Assembly: GCA_900770785.1 (NCBI GenBank)
Contig: CAAGLJ010000206.1
Coordinates: 1 to 11,808, forward strand
Length of the DNA: 11,808 bases
From: Lachnospiraceae bacterium
Lineage (GTDB): Bacteria; Bacillota; Clostridia; Lachnospirales; Lachnospiraceae
Direction: 5' to 3'
The translations under genes were made by a program, and so were the position numbers. The stretch's first letter is position 1. Every line of letters begins with the position of its first letter. The notes beneath the pieces were generated by a model. It saw only the letters and a program-made list of their open reading frames with translations, was not told where the DNA came from and made no database searches. Below are positions 6,282 to 11,808 of the stretch, in pieces.

Positions 6282-7656
6282 AGAAACTTTTTTGATTACG
6301 CAGGTACAGGGCCGACAAATCCTGGATTCCAGAGGCAATCCCACAGTGGAGGCTCAGGTGACGGTGGATAAGACTTACACCGGCAGGGCAGCAGTGCCTT
6401 CAGGGGCCAGTACAGGCCAGTTTGAGGCAGTGGAGCTGAGGGATGGAGAAAAGGCCTATGGAGGTCTTGGAGTAACCAGGGCAGCAGCTCATATCAGCGG
6501 AGAAATCCGACAGGCTCTTTTAGGAAAAGAGGTCGGTAAACAGCAGGAAATAGATCAGCTTTTAAAAGAGCTGGATGGGACACCAAACAAAGGGAAATTG
6601 GGTGCCAATGCCATTTTGGGGGCTTCTCTGGCCTGTGCCAGAGCAGCAGCCAGAGCGAATAAACAGGCTTTATACAAATATCTGGGACAGCAGACGGCCT
6701 ATCAGCTGCCGGTACCCATGATGAACATTTTAAACGGTGGAAAGCATGCCAGAAATACGGTGGATTTCCAGGAGTTTATGATTATGCCGGTGGGGGCAGC
6801 CTGCTTTAGTGAAGCCCTGCAGATGGGAACAGAGGTTTACCATCAGCTGAAAAAAATCTTGGCAGAGAATGGAAAGTCTACAGCGGTAGGAGATGAGGGT
6901 GGCTTTGCTCCGGATTTAAAGGATGCCTTTGAAGTCTTTGACTATCTGACCAGAGCCGTAGAGGAAGCAGGGTATACCTGCGGGAAGGATATTGTCTTTG
7001 CTATGGATGCGGCGGCTTCCGAGCTTTTTCAGCAGGATGCAGGGCAGTATTATTTTCCCGGAGAAAGTGAAATTATCCGTCAGGAAAAAATAAAGGAGCA
7101 GCCTCCACAGGCAGGGGATACAGTAATCGGGGTACCGGATACGGAGCGGATCGGTGTGATGCGTACCACGAAGGAAATGATTGATTTATACGAAGAGCTG
7201 TGTAACCGTTACCCTATTTACTCCATTGAAGATGGTCTGGACGAAGAGGATTGGGAAGGCTGGAGGCAGCTTACCGAACGCCTGGGAAAAAGAGTGCAGC
7301 TGGTAGGAGATGATTTATTCGTTACCAATACAACGCGTTTAAAGAAAGGAATCAGTGCAAACTGTGCTAACTCTATCCTGATTAAGCCTAATCAGATTGG
7401 TACCCTGTCAGAGACGGTAGAGGCGGTGAAAATGGCCCATGAAGCAGGCTATACCGCAGTTATGTCCCACCGTTCAGGAGAAACGGAGGATACGACTATA
7501 GCCGATCTGGCAGTGGCTCTTTCCTGCGGTCAGATTAAGACGGGGGCACCTTGCAGAACGGATCGTGTAGCTAAATACAACCAGCTTCTTCGCATTGAAG
7601 AAGAACTGGGAGAGGCAGCTCAGTATCCGGGAATGAGGGCTTTTCGCTTTAAGTAG
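6277..7656 (+). CDS. eno: Enolase (phosphopyruvate hydratase) with an insertion
   Basis: Enolase converts 2-phosphoglycerate to phosphoenolpyruvate in glycolysis, needs Mg, and acts in the cytoplasm. It uses the product of GpmI upstream. The catalytic set is complete: S44 and T46 in the PSGASTG loop, H157, E166, E207 in GDEGG, metal ligands D244, E318 and D345, catalytic K370, the HRSGET segment from H398, and K421 in IKTG. At 459 residues it is about 29 longer than the usual 430. The excess lies at about residues 264-293 (bases 7066-7155), between the metal ligands D244 and E318, where other enolases have a short turn. Other unusual residues are R159 after the active-site histidine (usually Asp or Gly), P371 right after K370, and a C-terminal GAPCR more like animal enolases. 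A full AAGGAGGT lies 6 bases before the ATG. No strong terminator separates it from the ABC operon. Confidence 0.96.
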   Translation: MGETFLITQVQGRQILDSRGNPTVEAQVTVDKTYTGRAAVPSGASTGQFEAVELRDGEKAYGGLGVTRAAAHISGEIRQALLGKEVGKQQEIDQLLKELDGTPNKGKLGANAILGASLACARAAARANKQALYKYLGQQTAYQLPVPMMNILNGGKHARNTVDFQEFMIMPVGAACFSEALQMGTEVYHQLKKILAENGKSTAVGDEGGFAPDLKDAFEVFDYLTRAVEEAGYTCGKDIVFAMDAAASELFQQDAGQYYFPGESEIIRQEKIKEQPPQAGDTVIGVPDTERIGVMRTTKEMIDLYEELCNRYPIYSIEDGLDEEDWEGWRQLTERLGKRVQLVGDDLFVTNTTRLKKGISANCANSILIKPNQIGTLSETVEAVKMAHEAGYTAVMSHRSGETEDTTIADLAVALSCGQIKTGAPCRTDRVAKYNQLLRIEEELGEAAQYPGMRAFRFK

Positions 7657-7733
7657 CAAAGGACAGGTAAAACGGGCAGCAGCCGATAAACAAAAGAAAA
7701 GTAAAATCTTTATAACAAAAAGTGGAAATCCTC

Positions 7734-7762
7734 TTGCCAAAAGGCTTTTCCTATGATAAAAT
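7734..7762 (+). promoter_or_regulatory. Promoter of secG
   Basis: TTGCCA (7734-7739), 17 bases, then TAAAAT (7757-7762), with TGA just before it giving an extended -10. Transcription would start near 7769. It lies in the 137-base gap after eno, where I see no convincing terminator, so secG may also receive read-through from eno. Confidence 0.62.
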
Positions 7763-7793
7763 TCAGGGCGTATGACTAAGGAGGTCTTTGGGG

Positions 7794-8033
7794 ATGGAAT
7801 TTTTAAGAACAGTGCTGACAATCGTATTTATTATAATATGTATTGCGTTGACTATTCTGGTGTTGATGCAGGAAGGCAAGTCTGCAGGCTTAGGTGCAAT
7901 CAGTGGTGCAGCAGAGACCTATTGGGGCAAGAATAAGGGTCGCTCTATGGAGGGAACTCTGGTAAAGGTTACCAAGTATCTGGCGATTGCGTTTATTGTA
8001 ATTGCAGCAATTTTGAACATTAAGAGATTCTAG
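7794..8033 (+). CDS. secG: Preprotein translocase subunit SecG
   Basis: SecG is the small accessory subunit of the SecYEG channel and helps SecA-driven protein export across the cytoplasmic membrane. The 79 residues show the family layout: a first hydrophobic helix at about 4-25, a conserved loop with LMQEGKSAGLGAISGAAET (24-42), then a second helix at about 58-75. The length is normal for Firmicutes. The ATG at 7794 is chosen over the in-frame TTG at 7788 because AAGGAGGT ends at 7785, giving 8 bases of spacing to the ATG but only 2 to the TTG. A secG-rnr-smpB-ssrA order is common in Firmicutes. The gene has its own promoter and a terminator after it. Confidence 0.95.
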   Translation: MEFLRTVLTIVFIIICIALTILVLMQEGKSAGLGAISGAAETYWGKNKGRSMEGTLVKVTKYLAIAFIVIAAILNIKRF

Positions 8034-8050
8034 AGATTAGAACGGGTTCT

Positions 8051-8083
8051 GGGCATTCTTGTGGAGACAAGGATGCCCTTTCT
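8051..8083 (+). terminator. Rho-independent terminator of secG
   Basis: GGGCATTCTTGT (8051-8062) and ACAAGGATGCCC (8067-8078) make a 12-bp stem with one G-U pair around a GGAG loop, followed by TTTCT. The T-run is short but the stem is strong. It sits 17 bases after the secG stop, so rnr probably has its own start of transcription downstream. Confidence 0.8.
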
Positions 8084-8157
8084 GGTTATGGGTAAGCTCC
8101 GGTTTCAGACTGCTTGGAGCATAAAACATGGCGTATAAATCTTGTATAAAAATAAAA

Positions 8158-8247
8158 GGATGGAAGGTTGAAAGAATTATATTCTTTCCATCCGGGATTT
8201 GTGCTGATGCACAAGGTCCCTGAGATTAAAATGCTGCTAAAGCAGCA
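8158..8247 (+). promoter_or_regulatory. Three consecutive hairpins in the rnr leader
   Basis: Hairpin 1 has GGATGG (8158-8163) with CCATCC (8188-8193) outside and AAAGAAT (8171-8177) with ATTCTTT (8181-8187) inside, with a 7-base one-sided bulge. Hairpin 2 follows at once: GGGA (8194-8197) with TCCC (8217-8220), and TTGTGC (8199-8204) with GCACAA (8209-8214) around TGAT. Hairpin 3 is TGCTGC (8232-8237) with GCAGCA (8242-8247) around TAAA, ending just before the ribosome binding site. None has a T-run, so they are not ordinary terminators. Upstream is AT-rich with TATAAA at 8134 and 8145, but no good -35 could be paired with them. Confidence 0.6.
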
Positions 8248-8261
8248 GAATGAGAGGAAAG

Positions 8262-10421
8262 ATGAAAAACTGGCAGGAAAGAAAACAGGTTATCCTGGAC
8301 TTGATGAAAAATGAATTATATGTGCCGATGAAGGAAAAGGAACTGGCTATTCTCCTGCAGGTAGAGCCTGAGGACAGACCCAGGCTGAAAAAGGCATTGG
8401 AAGAATTACTGGAAGAGGATAAAATCCAGATTAGCAAAAGGGGAAAATACTCCCTGTTTGACCCAAAAACAGCAGTATCCAGGGACAATCGTCTGGTAGG
8501 AACCTTTATCAGCCACCAGAAGGGCTTTGGATTTGTGGAGGTAGATGGCAGAGAAGAGGATTTGTTTATTCCGGAGGATAAGGTCAAGGGAGCTTATCAT
8601 CTGGATACGGTAGAGGTGGCTCTTTTGCCCCGATCAGGGGGAAAAAGACAGGAGGCCCAAGTCATTAAAATTATTGAACGGGGAACCAATACCATCGTGG
8701 GGACCTACCGAAAGAGCCGTAACTTTGGCTTTGTGATTCCGGATAACCAGAGGCTGGCGGAGGATATCTTTATTCCCATTGAGCGTTCTAAAGGGGCGGT
8801 AGATGGACATAAGGTGGTTGTAGAGCTGACGGATTACGGCAGCGAAAAAAAGAAGCCGGAGGGAAAGGTAATTGAGATTCTGGGTCATGTCAATGATCCG
8901 GGGGTGGATATTCTTTCTATTGTAAAGGGCTTTGATTTACCTATGGAATTTCCCGAAAAGGTGATGAATCAGGCAGAACGGGTGAATGACCAGGTAAGTG
9001 AGGCTGACTGCCAGGGCAGAACCGATTACCGGGATGTAATCATGGTTACCATTGATGGTGAGGATGCTAAGGATTTAGACGATGCAGTAAGTCTTACCAG
9101 AGAGGATGGACTGTATCATCTGGGCGTCCATATTGCAGACGTCAGCAATTATGTACAGGAGCGTTCGGCACTGGACCGAGAGGCTCTAAACAGGGGAACC
9201 AGTGTCTATCTGGTGGATCGGGTTATACCCATGCTTCCCCATAAACTGTCCAATGGAATCTGTTCTTTGAATGCAGGAGTGGATCGCCTGGCTCTGAGCT
9301 GCATTATGGTTATTGATTCCAGAGGTGAAGTGGTAGATTATAAAATTGAAGAAACGGTAATCTGCGTCAACCAGCGAATGACCTATACTTCGGTAAAGAA
9401 AATTCTGGAGGATAGGGATGAAAATGAGCGCCAGCGGTATGCCCAGCTGGTGCCGATGTTTGAAGAGATGGAGGAGCTGGCGGCGGTTTTACGGAAAAAA
9501 AGAAAGAAGCGCGGTTCCATTGACTTTGATTTTCCTGAATCCAAAATTTATCTGGATAAGGAAGGACATCCTTTGGAAATTAAGCCCTACGACCGCAATA
9601 CGGCAACGAAGATTATTGAAGAGTTCATGCTCATTGCCAATGAAACCATAGCTCAGCATTTTTACTGGCTGGAGGTTCCCTTCGTTTATCGTACCCATGA
9701 TGTGCCCGACCCGGAAAAAATCCAGAAGCTGGGAACCTTCATTTCCAATTTCGGCTATTATCTTAAGCTTCGCCAGGAGGAGGTTCACCCCAAGGAGATT
9801 CAAAAGCTTTTAGGAAAAGTGGAAGGTACGCCTCAGGAGGCCATGATTTCCCGACTGGCATTAAGGAGTATGAAGCAGGCAAAATATACGGTGGACTGTA
9901 GTGGGCATTTTGGTCTTGCCTGCCAGTATTACTGCCATTTTACTTCCCCTATCCGGCGGTATCCGGATTTGCAGATACATCGGATTATCAAGGATTGGCT
10001 TAGGGGAAGACTTAAAGGGAAGAAGCTGGAGCATTATGAAGAAATTCTTCCCCAGGTTTCCAATCAGTCCTCACGTCTGGAAAGAAGGGCAGAGGAGGCA
10101 GAGAGAGAAACGAATAAGCTGAAAAAGGTGGAGTATATGGAAGCCCATATGGGAGAATGTTTTACCGGTGTGATCAGCGGAGTTACTCAATGGGGAATTT
10201 ATGTGGAGCTGCCCAATACGGTGGAAGGAATGATCCACGTTTCTAAGCTGCCGGGAGACTATTTTTACTACGATGAAGGAGCCTATGAGATGGTGGGGCG
10301 GGACTCAGGAATTCGTTATAAGCTGGGGCAGACGGTTCGGATTCGGGTAGAAGATACGGACAGGGCTTCCAGAACCATTGATTTTGGTATTGCAGACGAG
10401 AAAGAGGATGAGGTAGTATAG
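8262..10421 (+). CDS. rnr: Ribonuclease R
   Basis: RNase R is a processive 3'-5' exoribonuclease that unwinds structured RNA. It takes part in mRNA and rRNA decay and, with tmRNA and SmpB, in removing mRNA from stalled ribosomes. In 719 residues the domains run as N-terminal winged helix (about 1-62), cold-shock domain 1 (77-125), cold-shock domain 2 (145-195), RNB catalytic domain (about 250-580) and S1 domain (about 632-708). The active-site run TIDGEDAKDLDDA supplies D265, D271, D273 and D274, with the same spacing as in E. coli RNase R. The protein ends soon after S1 in acidic IADEKEDEVV, without the Lys-rich tail of many RNase R proteins. The ATG at 8262 has GAGG at 8254-8257. An in-frame ATG at 8250 would add four residues but lacks a good binding site. 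smpB starts 48 bases later. Confidence 0.96.
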   Translation: MKNWQERKQVILDLMKNELYVPMKEKELAILLQVEPEDRPRLKKALEELLEEDKIQISKRGKYSLFDPKTAVSRDNRLVGTFISHQKGFGFVEVDGREEDLFIPEDKVKGAYHLDTVEVALLPRSGGKRQEAQVIKIIERGTNTIVGTYRKSRNFGFVIPDNQRLAEDIFIPIERSKGAVDGHKVVVELTDYGSEKKKPEGKVIEILGHVNDPGVDILSIVKGFDLPMEFPEKVMNQAERVNDQVSEADCQGRTDYRDVIMVTIDGEDAKDLDDAVSLTREDGLYHLGVHIADVSNYVQERSALDREALNRGTSVYLVDRVIPMLPHKLSNGICSLNAGVDRLALSCIMVIDSRGEVVDYKIEETVICVNQRMTYTSVKKILEDRDENERQRYAQLVPMFEEMEELAAVLRKKRKKRGSIDFDFPESKIYLDKEGHPLEIKPYDRNTATKIIEEFMLIANETIAQHFYWLEVPFVYRTHDVPDPEKIQKLGTFISNFGYYLKLRQEEVHPKEIQKLLGKVEGTPQEAMISRLALRSMKQAKYTVDCSGHFGLACQYYCHFTSPIRRYPDLQIHRIIKDWLRGRLKGKKLEHYEEILPQVSNQSSRLERRAEEAERETNKLKKVEYMEAHMGECFTGVISGVTQWGIYVELPNTVEGMIHVSKLPGDYFYYDEGAYEMVGRDSGIRYKLGQTVRIRVEDTDRASRTIDFGIADEKEDEVV

Positions 10422-10469
10422 AATGTGCCTGTGCAGGGCACGGAAACTGATTTGGATGGAAGGAAAGTA

Positions 10470-10937
10470 ATGAGTAAGGAAACCATGAAGCTGGTGGCCA
10501 ATAATAAAAAGGCCTACCATGATTATTTTGTTGAGGAAAAGCTTGAGGCAGGTTTGGTACTTCATGGTACCGAGGTAAAGAGCCTCAGAATGGGAAAATG
10601 CAGTATTAAGGAGTCATTTATCCGTATTGAAAACGGAGAAATGTTCATCTATGGGATGCACATTTCTCCTTATGAAAAAGGGAATCTTTTTAATAAGGAT
10701 CCTTTACGGGTGAAGAAGCTGTTGCTTCACAAGGCAGAGATTAATAAGCTTCTGGGAAAAATTAAGGAAAAGGGCTTTACCATCGTACCTTTGCAGGTCT
10801 ATTTTAAAGAAGGAAAGGCCAAGGTAGAGATTGGTCTTTGCCGTGGTAAAAAGCTCTACGACAAGCGGCAGGATATTGCCAGAAAGGATCAGAAGCGGGA
10901 GGCAGAAAAGGAGTTTAAGATAAGGAATTTTGGGTAA
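10470..10937 (+). CDS. smpB: SsrA-binding protein SmpB
   Basis: SmpB binds tmRNA and delivers it to ribosomes stalled at mRNA ends, its tail standing in for the missing codon-anticodon pair. The 155 residues show the family core: NNKKAYHDYF at the start, LHGTEVKSLRMGKCSIKESF (residues 28-47), HISPYEKGN, VPLQVYFK and GLCRGKKLYDKRQ, then the basic tail RKDQKREAEKEFKIRNFG, which becomes helical in the ribosome mRNA channel. The ATG at 10470 is chosen over an in-frame GTG at 10425. GGAAGGAAA precedes the ATG, while the GTG has no binding site and would add 15 residues unlike the family. Its RNA partner ssrA begins 106 bases after the stop, and rnr lies just upstream, so the whole trans-translation set is together. 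Confidence 0.97.
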   Translation: MSKETMKLVANNKKAYHDYFVEEKLEAGLVLHGTEVKSLRMGKCSIKESFIRIENGEMFIYGMHISPYEKGNLFNKDPLRVKKLLLHKAEINKLLGKIKEKGFTIVPLQVYFKEGKAKVEIGLCRGKKLYDKRQDIARKDQKREAEKEFKIRNFG

Positions 10938-10977
10938 AATTTATATTTTTACCAGAAATTATTTACAAAATTTTTTG

Positions 10978-10994
10978 AAAGTCATGTTGACTTT
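10978..10994. promoter_or_regulatory. Perfect palindrome over the ssrA -35 box
   Basis: AAAGTCA and TGACTTT are perfect 7-base inverted arms around TGT. The right arm contains most of the -35 element of the ssrA promoter, which is where an operator would act. I do not recognise a specific regulator. The element could also matter as a hairpin at the end of a smpB transcript, though no T-run follows. Confidence 0.45.
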
Positions 10995-11015
10995 ACGGAG
11001 GATTCCCGATAGACT
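10987..11015 (+). promoter_or_regulatory. Promoter of ssrA (tmRNA)
   Basis: TTGACT (10987-10992), 17 bases, then TAGACT (11010-11015). Transcription would begin near 11022, giving a precursor with about 22 extra bases before the mature 5' end at 11044, to be removed by RNase P. Confidence 0.6.
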
Positions 11016-11043
11016 TAAAGAAAAGAAGAATTTAACTGAATAA

Positions 11044-11378
11044 GGGCTAGTCAAGGTTTCGACGGGGTTTTTGAAACTGGAGAAGCAAGCCGTTGCGACA
11101 CGTTAATCGCAAAATTAAAATTAAACGCTGAAGATAATTTAGCATACGCTGCCTAGTTGCAGCTGTCAGTCTCTTTGTACCTATCCATAGAGAAGCTGGC
11201 ATCGACTAGATAGGAAACGACACATACTAAGCTTTGCGTATGTGGGCGTATGATGAAGCTACTGAATGTATCCGGGTGTCAATCACCGGATGCAGGAGGG
11301 AATGTAATCCGATTGACTAAGCTTGTAGAAGTACAGGGGATGGGGCTTCGGACACGGGTTCGACTCCCGTCTAGTCCA
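11044..11378 (+). ncRNA. ssrA: Transfer-messenger RNA (tmRNA)
   Basis: tmRNA is charged with alanine, enters stalled ribosomes with SmpB, and adds a degradation tag to the unfinished protein. The ends pair as a 7-bp acceptor stem: GGGCTAG (11044-11050) with CTAGTCC (11371-11377), discriminator A at 11378. The third pair is G-U, the identity mark for alanyl-tRNA synthetase. The T arm is ACGGG, loop TTCGACT, CCCGT (11354-11370). The conserved TTTCGACGGGG lies near the 5' end, and the tag frame is in the middle. The span is 335 nt before CCA. Bases after the discriminator are TGC, so CCA is not encoded and must be added by a nucleotidyltransferase. The lack of a permuted two-piece arrangement marks it as the standard one-piece form. 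Confidence 0.97.
11109..11156 (+). other. tmRNA proteolysis-tag reading frame
   Basis: The resume codon GCA (11109-11111) opens a frame reading AKLKLNAEDNLAYAA and ending at TAG (11154-11156). With the alanine carried by tmRNA, the added tag is A plus these 15 residues. The bases ATCGCA before and at the resume codon resemble AGTCGCA at the same point in E. coli. The C-terminal AYAA differs from ALAA of E. coli but keeps the hydrophobic residue and two alanines expected of a ClpX-recognised end. Confidence 0.93.
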
Positions 11379-11386
11379 TGCTAAGA

Positions 11387-11427
11387 CCTTGATTTTATGC
11401 TGTTCTCAGAACACATAAAATCAAAGG
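11387..11427. repeat. Long hairpin just after ssrA, no T-run
   Basis: CCTTGATTTTATG (11387-11399) pairs with CATAAAATCAAAGG (11414-11427) with one bulged A. Beyond an unpaired C, TGTT (11401-11404) pairs with AACA (11410-11413) around CTCAG. It starts 9 bases past the tmRNA 3' end. Without a T-run on this strand it is not a standard terminator. It may protect or guide 3' processing of the tmRNA precursor, or be part of an attachment site (both inference). Confidence 0.6.
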
Positions 11428-11447
11428 CACTCAAAAAGGTACTCAAA
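11426..11447 (+). repeat. Short tandem direct repeat GGYACTCAAA
   Basis: GGCACTCAAA (11426-11435) and GGTACTCAAA (11438-11447) are 9-of-10 matching direct repeats with a 12-base period, about 50-70 bases past the tmRNA 3' end. Closely spaced direct repeats beside a tmRNA or tRNA end resemble integrase arm-type binding sites. No integrase is visible, so this reading is only a possibility. Confidence 0.5.
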
Positions 11448-11456
11448 CGAAATATA

Positions 11457-11478
11457 CACAGGAAAGGAGATTCCTGTG
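11457..11478. repeat. Perfect 8-bp inverted repeat
   Basis: CACAGGAA (11457-11464) and TTCCTGTG (11471-11478) form a perfect stem around AGGAGA. The loop happens to contain a ribosome-binding-like AGGAGA upstream of a GTG at 11476, but the short frame from that GTG is not convincing. No T-run follows. Confidence 0.55.
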
Positions 11479-11493
11479 CAAGTGCTACTAAAG

Positions 11494-11524
11494 ATAAATC
11501 GAGACAGAATCGGTTTATTTTTTT
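11494..11524 (+). terminator. Probable Rho-independent terminator downstream of ssrA
   Basis: ATAAATCGA (11494-11502) pairs with TCGGTTTAT (11510-11518), with one G-U pair, around GACAGAA, and runs into seven T residues (11518-11524). The stem is AT-rich and so not very stable, but the T-run is good. It lies 116 bases past the tmRNA 3' end, on the same strand, and is the only terminator-like structure with a T-run after ssrA. Confidence 0.55.
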
Positions 11525-11536
11525 GTTCAAATTTAT

Positions 11537-11588
11537 TGCAAGTTTTTTTGATACCCCCCCTACCCTCAGATTTTAACTGAAAATTTCA
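11537..11588 (+). repeat. Spaced imperfect direct repeat, copy 1
   Basis: This copy begins TGCAA, contains TTTTGATACCCCC (11546-11558) and ends CTGAAAATTTCA. The same elements recur in the same order in copy 2 at 11643-11693, offset by 106 bases at both ends. The run of seven C residues in an AT-rich setting stands out. Confidence 0.6.
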
Positions 11589-11642
11589 ATTAGGATTTTT
11601 TAGGGAAACACACCGCATTTTTCTTCAATTTCTAAAAAATAC

Positions 11643-11693
11643 TGCAAAAGATTTTGATACCCCCGGGGTGTCGATTTTGGAGCTGAAATTTCA
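11643..11693 (+). repeat. Spaced imperfect direct repeat, copy 2
   Basis: TGCAA, TTTTGATACCCCC (11652-11664), GATTTT and CTGAAATTTCA repeat the order of copy 1. In this copy GATACCCC (11656-11663) and GGGGTGTC (11665-11672) also form an inverted repeat with one mismatch around a single C, and TGAAATTTCA (11684-11693) is a perfect palindrome. Such nested symmetry suggests protein-binding sites. What binds is unknown. Confidence 0.6.
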
Positions 11694-11808
11694 TTTCTGG
11701 AAATATTTAATTTATCCGTGGATTTTACGCAGATTTTTTATGATTGCCATGGTAGAAGATTGAGCATATTAAAGCATATATTGATAATTTGTGGAGTTAT
11801 AAGAGTAA

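Larger units (their letters stand above)
11379..11808. other. Gene-free AT-rich tail after ssrA
   Basis: These 430 bases hold no gene I can support. They contain the hairpins, direct repeats and terminator listed separately. On the plus strand from about 11756 to the window end one frame stays open (reading KIEHIKAYIDNLWSYKS) but has no ATG, GTG or TTG start in frame. On the minus strand a 22-codon open stretch enters from the right edge and stops near 11740. Either could belong to a gene beyond the window, but both are too short to judge. The region looks more AT-rich than the genes to its left and carries C-runs. Confidence 0.6.

Noticed and set aside
10425..10441. GTGCC/GGCAC hairpin between rnr and smpB as a terminator, and GTG 10425 as the smpB start
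   Set aside because: There is no T-run, and the GTG lacks a ribosome binding site. SmpB similarity begins at the ATG at 10470.
10933..10953. GGTAAAA/TTTTACC hairpin at the smpB stop as a terminator
   Set aside because: The weak AT-rich stem overlaps the stop codon and is not followed by a T-run.
11476..11580. Possible 34-residue peptide from GTG with AAAGGAGA upstream (MQVLLKINRDRIGLFF...)
   Set aside because: The frame runs through the probable ssrA terminator and into the C-run repeat, starts inside a hairpin arm, and has no recognisable protein features.
1..11808. CRISPR arrays, insertion sequences, toxin-antitoxin or defence genes
   Set aside because: I saw no regularly spaced repeats with spacers, no transposase, and no defence-type protein. 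All sizeable genes belong to housekeeping or transporter families.

Overview
The window reads as a chromosomal stretch from a low-to-mid GC Firmicute, most likely a Lachnospiraceae-type Clostridium relative. The grounds are strong AAGGAGG-type ribosome binding sites, Firmicute sigma-A-like promoters, a Firmicute-style secG-rnr-smpB-ssrA order, and the protein families present. No genus can be fixed from the sequence alone. The first 19 bases are not biological: they match the end of an Illumina TruSeq adapter exactly, so this is a contig end with untrimmed adapter and the first gene is cut there.

Layout: (1) 20-695, minus strand, a cation diffusion facilitator metal exporter lacking its C-terminus. 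It is divergent from (2) gpmI (885-2423), the Mn-dependent cofactor-independent phosphoglycerate mutase, which ends at a good intrinsic terminator. (3) 2535-6155, a self-contained operon: a YtrA-type GntR repressor, an ABC ATPase, and a large permease with an extra C-terminal domain of about 370 residues. It has a strong promoter and an operator-like dyad over the predicted transcription start. (4) eno (6277-7656), with an insertion of about 29 residues and a leader that can fold over its own ribosome binding site and start codon. (5) secG, rnr, smpB and ssrA (7794-11378): a protein-export subunit followed by the trans-translation and RNA-decay set. (6) 11379-11808, an AT-rich gene-free tail with hairpins, a probable terminator, short direct repeats and a 106-base-spaced imperfect repeat containing C-runs.

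How they work together: GpmI and enolase catalyse consecutive steps of lower glycolysis (3-PG to 2-PG to PEP). The regulated ABC module sits between these two genes. RNase R, SmpB and tmRNA act together in rescuing stalled ribosomes and destroying the faulty mRNA. The tmRNA encodes the tag AKLKLNAEDNLAYAA and has no encoded CCA.

Most of the window is ordinary core genome, and I see no clear new defence or mobile system. The points most worth checking are the eno leader hairpin, the YtrA-like operator, the enolase insertion, the stacked hairpins ahead of rnr, and the repeat-rich tail after ssrA, a class of site that integrating elements often use.
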